Shown in pieces: positions 36,074 to 44,600 of a DNA stretch of 64,000 nt (positions are counted from its first letter, which is position 1; every line of letters starts with the position of its first letter). A model generated the notes under the pieces. It was not told the DNA's origin. It saw only the letters and a list, made by a program, of their open reading frames with translations, and did no database searches. The stretch comes from Cyclobacterium qasimii M12-11B (lineage in GTDB: Bacteria > Bacteroidota > Bacteroidia > Cytophagales > Cyclobacteriaceae). The DNA is taken from contig NZ_ATNM01000109.1 of assembly GCF_000427295.1 (NCBI RefSeq), forward strand, positions 85,543 to 149,542, written 5' to 3'. The position numbers and the translations under genes were made by a program.

Positions 36074-36601
36074 TTATTTGTTCAATAATTTATTCATTTG
36101 TTCAATAGAGTTGGTGTAGTCTGATATTTTCTGTCCTTGTCCAATATGAATGGGACTTGTATTCAGTCGGTTCGTCAAATCTTTGACTGGCATATTTTCT
36201 AAATTACCAAACTCCTCTTTCCACCAGTCAAGAGATCTTAGACTATGATTTTGAAAACCGGTAGTACTTCTGTCATTGTCAGTAGGAAGGAAGTCTAGTC
36301 CACCAATAATTGAGTCAAGGTTTTTAAACTCAGTTATTATTCCGTCATAAATTAGTTGAGAGTAAAGAGTATCTTTAAAAACTTGGTCAATATTGGTTAA
36401 TTCTGAGGATTTAATATTTGTTAGAATTACATTGTACTTGGTAAGTCCGTTTGTAATTAACCAGCATTTTTTTCTTTCAACATAGAAAACTGTGGCGTTC
36501 CATTTTCCAAGAATTCCGGATTCAGTTTTTTTGTCGGCCGTGATTAGTTTCTTGACCAACTTTTCCAACTTTTTGCTTGTATGTATTTTCGTTTTTCTCA
36601 A
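36074..36601 (-). CDS. DUF6933-like protein
   Basis: A 175-residue cytoplasmic protein starting at TTG. The N-terminal pattern TSKKLEKLVKKLI followed by GKWNATVFYVERKKCWLITN resembles DUF6933 proteins (W-x-A-x-x-F-x-x-x-R-K-K-C-x-L-x-T-N). Family function is unknown. It is a single-gene unit bounded by the attC-like site on its 3' side and a group II intron end on its 5' side. Confidence 0.6.
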   Translation of the reverse strand: MRKTKIHTSKKLEKLVKKLITADKKTESGILGKWNATVFYVERKKCWLITNGLTKYNVILTNIKSSELTNIDQVFKDTLYSQLIYDGIITEFKNLDSIIGGLDFLPTDNDRSTTGFQNHSLRSLDWWKEEFGNLENMPVKDLTNRLNTSPIHIGQGQKISDYTNSIEQMNKLLNK

Positions 36602-37390
36602 AATGGTGTAGTAGAGTAGAGCCTGATAGCCTACTTTATTTAATTACCTATAAAGATAATAATAAGCAGTAAACTATCAGCGCCCCCTTCATCAAACCGT
36701 ACGTGAACTTTTCGCTCATACGGCTTACCGATAGAGTTCTTTACCTGCTTTTTACATGAATCTACCCAGCACGTGTATAAACCATTGACTAAATGAATCA
36801 CATCTGCTTTCTTTTCATATTTGAACAAACGTATAGCGACATTTAGAATCAATTACTTATTAATTCAGCTGAGAAGGTCTAAGCCAGTACTGAAAGTATC
36901 CATTCTATATTCCCTTCTCTAAAGTAGATCCCCTTCCCTATTTATGCTTTTGTTCACACTACAATCGTAACTACTATGGGTTCACGCTTACGCATTACGG
37001 CTTGGTCATTTGAGCATAACGAGCTTCAGCGAAACCCTCACGAGTTTAACTGTCGGAAGCTCTTCTAAATAAACAGCAAATTATTTAGATAGAATTTAGA
37101 CCTACTGGATTACCACAGCTTCGTGGTACACCAACGTTCCCGCTATGAAACGTGTCCCGAAGGGCAATTTTTTATAGCCATTGTTAAACGAATCCTGCTA
37201 AGGCAGGAAGCCGGCAGTTATTGCCGTTTCTTCCTACATTAGACTTATCGTTAATATTCAACATTTTAAGCTATGAGAAAACCATCCCCATAGTAAACTC
37301 AATTACCAAGTGTAGTGGGGGCCTTGAGCCTTTTGAAGGGGTCCGCCCGTTAGCGGGCTTTGTCTAGTCTAGCAAGTACTTTTATCTAGC
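36602..37390. other. Long non-coding stretch with a group II intron end and structured sequence
   Basis: The 790 bases between the DUF6933-like gene and the bicupin gene encode no credible protein. The 3' end of a group II intron (minus strand) lies at 36602-36730. The rest (36850-37250) is richer in GC and in short palindromes, such as CCTGC-TAAG-GCAGG at 37194-37207, and may be the remaining intron or another element. The spacer segment 37260-37345 is related to other spacers here. Confidence 0.55.
36640..36730 (-). mobile_element. Group II intron 3' end (domain V/VI), remnant or ORF-less
   Basis: On the minus strand 36694-36726 reads AAGCCGTATGAGC, then a GAAAA loop, then GTTCACGTACGGTTT. 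This is the domain V hairpin with the conserved AGC near its base and the CG bulge. A second, truncated copy of the same 3' end is at 41145-41207. No reverse transcriptase reading frame exists here; the 5' boundary cannot be set. Confidence 0.65.
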
Positions 37391-38116
37391 CTATCTGTAA
37401 CTAACGACCAAGAATTTGGCTTCAGTATCTCCAATGTTTTCCAAAGCATGTTTACAAGCCTCATGCCAATGAATATCACCCGAATTAAATTCTTTATCGA
37501 GTTTATCTGCCTTATCGGATTCGTATTTTAAGTTATAATCATTCAGTGAATAAATAATACGGTTTATTCCCGAATGCATTGGAATACTTTTTCCTACGGG
37601 TAAATTTACCTGTGTAATCTTAAAATCTTCATTTTCGAATAAAGCCTCGGAGAAGTCAGGTGATACTGAAGTTACATCGTTTTCAACTGTATTCTCTCCG
37701 CATTCTGGCAAATCTGTGCTTTTTTTGGTGAATACTAACCATTCGGCCAGTGTGGTTCCACTATTCTTTGCGGCATGGGTTCCCGCCTCATGAAAATGAA
37801 CATCTCCCTTTTTCCAAGCTTTAGTACCCAATTTTTTACCTTGCTCTTCCCAATCAATTGAATAATCAGTTAATGCATAAATCACTCGTGTTAATCCATC
37901 ATGTGTTGGTTGGGATTCTCCGGAAGCCAAACTGACTTTCGATACTTTAGCATATTCATTTTCGAATAGAACAGTAGGATTAACAGTTTTAACAGCAAGT
38001 TCTTCTGGGAGTTTGTCTTTATTGATGTCTTTTTTCTTATTGTTTTTACACGAAATAAAAGCTGATGTAAAAGCTATTATAGCAAATACGAATAAAAATT
38101 GTTTTGAACGTTTCAT
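37391..38116 (-). CDS. Bicupin lipoprotein
   Basis: A 241-residue lipoprotein (AFTSAFISC, Cys near 23) built of two cupin-like halves. Half 1 begins LFENEYAKVSKVSLASGE and has THDGLTRVIYAL then GDVHFHEAGTHAAKN; half 2 begins LFENEDFKITQVNLPVGK and has MHSGINRIIYSL then GDIHWHEACKHALEN. Each half keeps one His in its first cupin motif and HxHEAxxHA in its second, so both could bind a metal. The product is envelope-anchored. The substrate is unknown; it may act in sugar or small-molecule binding. Confidence 0.75.
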   Translation of the reverse strand: MKRSKQFLFVFAIIAFTSAFISCKNNKKKDINKDKLPEELAVKTVNPTVLFENEYAKVSKVSLASGESQPTHDGLTRVIYALTDYSIDWEEQGKKLGTKAWKKGDVHFHEAGTHAAKNSGTTLAEWLVFTKKSTDLPECGENTVENDVTSVSPDFSEALFENEDFKITQVNLPVGKSIPMHSGINRIIYSLNDYNLKYESDKADKLDKEFNSGDIHWHEACKHALENIGDTEAKFLVVSYR

Positions 38117-38780
38117 GATATTTAAATTTTAGATTTAATAATATTGTGTTTTCTGTATCAGAATACTATAGTTAATCTCTTCAAATACGAAATGTAAATT
38201 TTAATAGAAGTTTGATTATTAACAATGATCTCTATCAGGATTTGACTTACTAGTAAATCTTTAATTGTTTGTCTCTTATTAGGTCGAGAGCTTATGTATT
38301 GACTACAATAATAGTATATACATGATTAGCTTAGGAGTTGTGTATATATATACTATGCACTTAACTCTTTCTGCTTATTTTATATTTTAAATTAAGTGTT
38401 TCAGGCAAGGAACTTAGTGGCTACCCTAAAGTTTTAATGGAAATTGTAAAAATAGACTGATGAGCTCTAAAAGCAAGTATTTTGATAGCCAGAAAAGCAA
38501 TATATCTAGAAGAATTGATTGATCCAGGTTAGCTATTCCAGGGTGCTTTTGCTGAGGCTTTTTAATCTTGATTAAATCCAGTTACATTTTCAAATCACCC
38601 AAGGCTTAAAAAACAATCAGGGAAAACAACCCCTATAATACCCACAATTACCCCCAAATTGGATCCTTCGACAGGTTCAGGGTCCAGTTTGGTGACTTTT
38701 ACAGTTGTGAGGAGGTTTAATTATTACTGGGCCTTATTTTCTTCCTAATTGGCTATTTACAACACCTTTAATCTCTCTAA
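38117..38780. other. Intergenic spacer with family D repeat
   Basis: A 664-base gap. The first 270 bases are AT-rich and probably hold the bicupin promoter. From 38388 to 38692 it carries the first family D spacer copy (listed separately). No reading frame was seen. Confidence 0.55.
38388..38692. repeat. Spacer repeat family D, copy 1
   Basis: AAATTAAGTGTTTCAGGCAA, then GTTTTAATGGAAATTGTAAA, AATAGACTG, and later CCAGTTACATTTTCAAATC...GGCTTAAAAAAC, ending near CCTTCGACAGGTTCAGGGTCC. The same order is found at 39570-39790 and, in part, at 41218-41316. Each copy lies beside a single-gene unit. Confidence 0.7.
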
Positions 38781-39545
38781 TTAAACCAATTCGGGTAGCT
38801 TTAAAAGTTGGCCTGTAAGCCAAAATTGACCTTGTATCAGTCCCCCAACCTGTGGATCAGTGGAAAAGAGTTCTAAATCTGCTACCACATCAATTTCACC
38901 TCCCAAAGTATCCACAAGCATCCACTGAAATTCCTGACCGGTTAAATCATTTCTTTTCTTATCTGATTCTTTAATTGTTCCGGAAATTAAGCCTGCTGCT
39001 ACTGCTAAACTAAGGTCAAGGTTTGCATTAGAACTGAATAATCCACTCGGCACAAAGGATTGAGCTGCCCATTTCTGTTCACCTTCCTGCCCCTGTTCAA
39101 ATGCTTTTTCATTTTCATAGTAATCAATGTCTTGAGCAAATGCTGACAGTTGTATTTCAATGCTTTGTGGAAACTTTATACTTCCCAATGATTTATGGTT
39201 TGGAACATCAAAAACAAATGGATAAGCCCCACTTTCAGGATTGCCTGGTTCAGTTGGATCAGCCCATGAATGAAATGCCCCATCTAAGGCACTTATTTCC
39301 CTATCAATATTAGCTATCAAGCAAACGGTTCTTTTACTAATCCCTTTATAATAAGGGTTTACCCCAATCAATTCGTGCTTCGTATTACTTTGAATCCAAA
39401 GTTCAGCTCCAGAAGGATCTGAATACTGAAAATAAGTACCTTTATCAGTTTTGATCGAGCTAGCTTTTGCATAAGCTTTCTTAGCCAATATGTAAAATTC
39501 CTCTTCACTATCAATGTCAAATCCTATAGCTGATAAATTACTCAT
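38781..39545 (-). CDS. Hypothetical protein
   Basis: The ATG at 39545 (MSNLSAIGFDIDSEEEFYIL) was chosen because an upstream ATG at 39599 would use repeat sequence as coding. The 254-residue product looks cytoplasmic. It opens GFDIDSEEEFYILAKKA and continues YFQYSDPSGAELWIQS, a pattern reminiscent of glyoxalase/bleomycin-resistance folds. I do not recognise the family. It lies between two family D spacers. Confidence 0.6.
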   Translation of the reverse strand: MSNLSAIGFDIDSEEEFYILAKKAYAKASSIKTDKGTYFQYSDPSGAELWIQSNTKHELIGVNPYYKGISKRTVCLIANIDREISALDGAFHSWADPTEPGNPESGAYPFVFDVPNHKSLGSIKFPQSIEIQLSAFAQDIDYYENEKAFEQGQEGEQKWAAQSFVPSGLFSSNANLDLSLAVAAGLISGTIKESDKKRNDLTGQEFQWMLVDTLGGEIDVVADLELFSTDPQVGGLIQGQFWLTGQLLKLPELV

Positions 39546-39569
39546 TCTTTCTCTTTTTAAATGCCCCGT

Positions 39570-39790
39570 TAAATTAAGTATTTCGAACAAGTAACCCATT
39601 GGAGACCATTAAATTTTAATGGAAACTGATAAATCTAGACTGCAACGCGCTATAAGCATATGCTGCAGCGGCCTTCTTAAAATCAGTTACATTTCCCAAA
39701 TGCTCGACGCTTAAAAAAAACCCAAAAACCAGCCCCATCATTGGACCCTGAGCTTGTCGAGGGGCCAGGGTCCACTTATTGGCTTGTCCA
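39570..39790. repeat. Spacer repeat family D, copy 2
   Basis: AAATTAAGTATTTCGAACAA, AAATTTTAATGGAAACTGAT, CTAGACTG and CAGTTACATTTCCCAAATG...GCTTAAAAAAAACCC parallel copy 1. It ends with the palindromic GGACCCTGAGCTTGTCGAGG segment. Confidence 0.7.
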
Positions 39791-39827
39791 GTTGTAAGAA
39801 TATTTGGAGATTTTAGGGCGTATTTCT

Positions 39828-41096
39828 TTATTCTTTTTCCATTTGTGAACCTATAAAAGGTATTCTCGGTGCTAAAAAATATCCTGTCAAACTCGCAAAG
39901 AATATTGGGGTTAAATGTCCAAATCCTGTCAGAGTAGCAAGTAGAATTGTTGTACTCATTGGCGTTCGCGTTACACAAGCATTAATTGCCGCCATACAGC
40001 TGACTATCGCTAATGTCAAATTTATTGTCGGGAATAGTTGATGGATAATTAGTCCTAGTGTTGCTCCAACGAAAAACAGCGGAATAATAAAACCACCTCT
40101 CCAACCCGATGTTACGCTTATGGAAATGGCTATGATTTTAAAAACCAAAATGGAAAACAAAAGCGTAATTGAAAAATTCCCTGACAATAGTTCGTTAATC
40201 TCGTGATGTCCGAAGTATCGGGTTAATGGAAAATAAAACGCAATAATACCTAATAAAACTCCTCCAATCAGTGTTTTCACATAAATAGGTATTGGTTTTT
40301 TCTCGAAAATTGTTTTGAAAAATTTGGTGCAAAAAATAAAAACCCAGCCAAAAGCAGCTCCAATTATAGCGAACAGAATCGCATAAGCAAAATCGAAAAT
40401 ACCTGAATATTCATAAGATGATAAGTCCCATATTGGGCCAAGTCCCAAATGAATGATTAATGCAAATACCAAATAACTAAAGCAGCTTGCGACAAATGCG
40501 GGAATAATGGCTTTGTAATACTCAACTGCATGTTTGTGGTGCAAAATTTCTAATGAAAAGAGACTACCACCTAAAGGAGCACCAAATAAAGCTGTGAAAC
40601 CTGAAGCCATTCCTGCGATACTTGATGACCGTAATTCTTCTCCTTTTAACCGAAGCAATTTTCCTATCCAAGTTCCCGTTGAACCTGTAACTTGTACTAA
40701 AGGTGCTTCGGGTCCGAGACTACCACCTGACGCAATACATAGCAATGAAGAGAGAATCATTGACGGGTTATTTTTAGGGTCAAGTCTTCCTTTATTAAAT
40801 CGAATGTTATTTACAATCAAATTTATTTCTCCTGGGTCTCCAATGAAATGAATTACCAAACCTGCTAATAGTCCGCAAATGGCCATTACAGGAATTACTT
40901 GCCAACCATTGAAAAAGGATAATTGATGGGTTAGCAATCCGAGTCCAATCCAATAAACGCCTGCTATTACCCCTCCTATTAATCCAAGTAAAGCCCATAA
41001 CAAAAAAGTCCGACTGAAAACGAAGGGGTTGAATCGGACAGGTTGATCTAAAATATTTAAGTAGGTAACTAATTTTCTTCTTCGTTTTAATTTCAC
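39828..41096 (-). CDS. ClC-family chloride channel/transporter without the gating glutamate
   Basis: A 422-residue membrane protein with about ten hydrophobic segments. The ClC motifs are GGSLGPEAPLVQ (near 125-136), GAPLGGSLFSLEI and GWRGGFIIPLFFVG. In E. coli ClC the first motif is GREGP, where the Glu is the gate; here that position is Leu and a Glu follows the Pro. Start codon is GTG. The subfamily probably moves chloride or another anion. It is the last gene of the cassette-like region. Confidence 0.85.
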   Translation of the reverse strand: MKLKRRRKLVTYLNILDQPVRFNPFVFSRTFLLWALLGLIGGVIAGVYWIGLGLLTHQLSFFNGWQVIPVMAICGLLAGLVIHFIGDPGEINLIVNNIRFNKGRLDPKNNPSMILSSLLCIASGGSLGPEAPLVQVTGSTGTWIGKLLRLKGEELRSSSIAGMASGFTALFGAPLGGSLFSLEILHHKHAVEYYKAIIPAFVASCFSYLVFALIIHLGLGPIWDLSSYEYSGIFDFAYAILFAIIGAAFGWVFIFCTKFFKTIFEKKPIPIYVKTLIGGVLLGIIAFYFPLTRYFGHHEINELLSGNFSITLLFSILVFKIIAISISVTSGWRGGFIIPLFFVGATLGLIIHQLFPTINLTLAIVSCMAAINACVTRTPMSTTILLATLTGFGHLTPIFFASLTGYFLAPRIPFIGSQMEKE

Positions 41097-41144
41097 TGCT
41101 TCGCTTCTGTTTAATATGATAGTGTAGTGACTGATCCCTACCCC

Positions 41145-41207
41145 CTATTAATTCTTATAAAAGTAATAATAATAAGTAAACTATCAGTCCTCCTTCATCA
41201 AACCGTA
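41145..41207 (-). mobile_element. Truncated group II intron 3' end
   Basis: The segment with ATAATAATAAG, GTAAACTATCAG and CTTCATCAAACCGTA matches the one at 36640-36700, but stops within domain V, after TACGGTTT on the minus strand. Family D copy 3 begins about 10 bases beyond. Confidence 0.55.
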
Positions 41208-41217
41208 TCCTGGTAAA

Positions 41218-41316
41218 TAAAGGATTACTGACAAGGAATCCAGTGGAGATTCTGAAATTTTAATGAAATATGTTATTAATGGTCTGCAAGTCTCTATCAG
41301 TGTGTGCTGCGGTGGG
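41218..41316. repeat. Spacer repeat family D, copy 3 (partial)
   Basis: GACAAGGAATCCAGTGGAGA, AAATTTTAATGAAATATG, TGGTCTGCAAG and GTGTGCTGCGGTGG align in order with copy 2 (39578-39672). The later part of the unit is missing. Confidence 0.6.
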
Positions 41317-41408
41317 GCGATAAGAAATGAAGGGGTTTACGAGGAGAAGCATTGAATTGTTTGGAATTTTCTTTGCCCCCTTTATTTACTCAACTGTGCT
41401 TTCGTTAA

Positions 41409-41540
41409 TTTTAATCCTGAAGGTATTATAGGTCTATAGAACACATTTTGGTTTTAATATTGTTCGACCCTGTTAGGGTCGCATTCCTAAACATGAATCA
41501 TCGCCTAAAAACATATTACCCTGCTAGGGTCAACATTCAA
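41409..41540. repeat. Dispersed palindromic repeat, family B, copy 2
   Basis: TTTTAATCCTGAAGGTATTA, GGTCTATAGAACACATT, TTCGACCCTGTTAGGGTCG and ACCCTGCTAGGGTCAAC follow the same plan as 30231-30352. Two internal palindromes (CGACCC/GGGTCG and ACCCT/AGGGT) are clear. Confidence 0.75.
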
Positions 41541-41607
41541 ATAACGAATTACCCTTAACAGAGCACAATCCATCCTTTACAGCTGCTTTATGGTTTAGGT
41601 AAACCTC

Positions 41608-41644
41608 TAAAAAAAGAAAGGCCTGGTGGGATACCAGACCTTTC
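41608..41644 (-). terminator. Terminator of the giant T9SS cargo gene
   Basis: On the minus strand AAAGGTCTGGT and ACCAGGCCTTT pair (one mismatch) around ATCCC and are followed by CTTTTTTT. It is 43 bases beyond the stop codon. Confidence 0.85.
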
Positions 41645-41686
41645 GGGGTTAGTTGATTATTTTAAAAAGTGGATTGTAATTACTTT

Positions 41687-44600
41687 CTATCTATTGATAA
41701 TTAACCTTAACTGATCAACTATACCATCTCTACCAAGCAACCTCACCATATAAACACCTTGTTCCAGTCTGCTCAATGGTAATGTGTAAGTATTTACACT
41801 GTTGTTTCTGGCATTGAAAGTCAACACTAGTCTTCCCTCCATGTCGTAAACGTTGATCCAATCCAAGGATACTTCTCCTGGAATAACGATAAACGCTTCA
41901 TTTTGAGCTGGATTTGGGTAGATAATTGCCTCAGATAAAGTTGATTTTTGCTGCTCCTCGGTTGAAACCTCTGCTGTACCTTCTGGTAAAGCATCTTCTT
42001 CAAATAGGATTCTTGCATTTGAGCCATCTCCACCATTAATGGAGTCTACTCTTTCCAGGATTATACCTGAGACACTTGCATTGTTTGCTGATGCTACGAA
42101 ACCAAGGTTGATTTCCCCATCTGTGATCACAATGTCCTCGAAAACAAGTTCTGTTGGCTCATAATTGCTTTCTACAAACAAATCAAAGTCATCTCTAACC
42201 GTAACACCTTCAATCAGGATATCAAAGACCCTTTGTCCAGGCTGACCAGCAGGTCCACCATTTCCAAACCATAATTCATTGTGGAAAGTCCTTACCCTAT
42301 AGGTACCATTGTCTACCGAAATACCATAGGTCAAGTTTTTATCATACCTGTCCGTCTGGTAGAGTTCAACGGTACTTGCTGACGTGTTTCTATAGGTTTT
42401 GGTGCTATTGAAAATGGTTGGGAAAGCTTTGTCTCCTAAGAATAGTTTGCCTTGATAAGAGGTATTCACATCTGATCCGGCATTCAATGTCATAGACCAA
42501 ACAGGAGCTTCCTCCCAGATAGTAATATCCAGGGTATCTGAATCCATTACAGCAACACTGTCCATCACAGTCAAAATCACAGAATAGTTACCCGCTGTAT
42601 CGTACAGATGCGATGGGTTAATCAATGCGCTTGACTCGCCATCACCAAAGTTCCAATTGTAGATCAAGTCCCCTGAACCTGTAGAGGCAGAAGCATCAAA
42701 AGTGATTTCAAAAGGTGCTGCACCTTCGACAGCAGATGAATTAATAATTGCTGATGGTGGCAAAGTAACCGAAGTCATTGACTCTATTTTAAAGCCAACG
42801 ATAGTTGCGTTGTTTTTCGTTGCTACTAAGCCAATGTTTAACTCCCCATCCCTTACTTCAATGTTTTCAAAAGTCAACTCAGTCGGCACATTGCCAAACT
42901 CCGCGAACAAATCAAACCCATTTTTAACGACTTCACCTTCAATCATTATATTGTACACTCGCTGACCTACTTCCGAAGCTGGGCCTGATTTACCAAACCA
43001 TAATTCATTGTGATAGGTTGTTATGGTATAAACGCCATTCTCTACTGGTGTAGTGATCGTGAAGTTCTTACCTGATCTTTCTGTTAAAAACATTGTTGGA
43101 TCACCTGCCCCAAAATTACTCCAGGTAGATGCGTTTGCGAAAGTAACTCCAGAAGAAGATTCCCCTTCGAAATCAGTACCCATGTAGCTTGTTGGGGTGT
43201 CCGTACCAGCATTAACATTCAGAGAATAAGCAGGTACTGGAATATAATCACCCACTATTATTTCAATCTCATCTGTATCCATGTTCCCGTTTTCGTCTGT
43301 TACATTCAGACTTACCAAATAGGTACCATTTTCATTAAAGGTATACTCTGGCTGCGCCTCTGTAGAAGTAGAGTCATTTCCAAAGTTCCACTCATAAGTC
43401 AATAGGCTACTGCCAGTAGAATTTCCGGCGTCAAACGTTACAGCCAAAGGAGCTGGACCATTTACCGTATTGGCTTCTGCTAAAGCTTCAGGATAAACGA
43501 TTAGTCCATTCTGAGCAATTATGGAGAATCCAGACATGTTGGCTTTATTAACTGTAGCTACCAACTGAATGTCCAGGGTATCATCTGCTACTGTTATATT
43601 TTCATGTATCAACTCCATTGGTTCGTAACCATTTTCGATAAATAAATCAAAATTAGCTTTTACAAGTTCTCCTTCGATATAAATATCATACACCCTTTGG
43701 TTGGCCCGACCTTCACGTCCATTTTTACCAAACCACAGTTCATTGTGGTACGTTTTCACAGTAAAGACACCGTTCTGAACAGGAACTGAATAGCTAAAGT
43801 TATTGCCAAATCGTTCTGTTAAGTACAATGGAGGATTTGGTAAGGAGTTGTTACTATAGGCATTTGAACCTGAATAGATCACCCCTGCATTGTCTTCTCC
43901 GATAAATGATTTACCATCATTCTCTACAGTCACCTGGCTACCAGCGTTGATATTTAACTCAAACTCTGAAGCAGGAATAGCATTAACGGTCACAGAATCT
44001 ATGGCTGTATTTCCAAACAAACTTGATACGGTCAGCTTGACATTGTATTCACCAAACTCCTCAAATATATGTGTTGGATTTTGGTCAGTAGAAGTGTTTC
44101 CATCACCAAAGTCCCAGGCAAAAGTAAAGTCTTGAGGCCTTGATATTTCATTGGTAAATGCTACTTCTAATGGTACTATACCTCCTACAGTAGATGAAGT
44201 GATATTGGCTATCGGTACAGCTCCAATTTCCCCTTGGTTTACTATAGAGATTCCGGAAATACTCGCATTGTTCACCTTTGCAATTAGATTGAGGCTTAAT
44301 TTTCCATCGGTTACCTGGATGTCCTCAAAAACCAAAGCAATTGGCTGATTGTTGTTTTCAATGAACAAATCAAAATTAGGTTGGACAACATCCCCTTCAA
44401 GTAGGATATCGTAAACACGCCTTCCTGCCTCATTAGGCCCTCCATTTGGTAAACCAAACCAAGTTTCTGTATGATGCGTGGTGACAGTGTAAACCCCATT
44501 AGGCACTTCTATCTCGTAGGCAATATTTGAAGCATACCTTTCAGATTTGTACATTTCATTTCCTACAACGTTTCCATTTCTATAAACCGAACCTCCATTG

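Larger units (their letters stand above)
41097..41686. other. Intergenic spacer with intron end, family D and family B repeats
   Basis: A 590-base gap with no reading frame. It holds, in order, a truncated group II intron end (41145-41207), family D copy 3 (41218-41316), family B copy 2 (41409-41540) and the terminator of the giant gene (41608-41644). Confidence 0.6.

Noticed and set aside
36640..36852. A 70-residue minus-strand frame (VRFDEGGADSL ending)
   Set aside because: Its sequence is the translation of the group II intron end with the domain V hairpin; there is no protein evidence.
39616..39978. A 120-residue minus-strand frame under the ClC gene end
   Set aside because: It overlaps the ClC C-terminus in another frame and extends over family D spacer sequence.
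31703..41686. A complete integron
   Set aside because: No integrase gene is present, only one site folds well as attC, and several spacers do not match it. Kept only as a cassette-like hypothesis.
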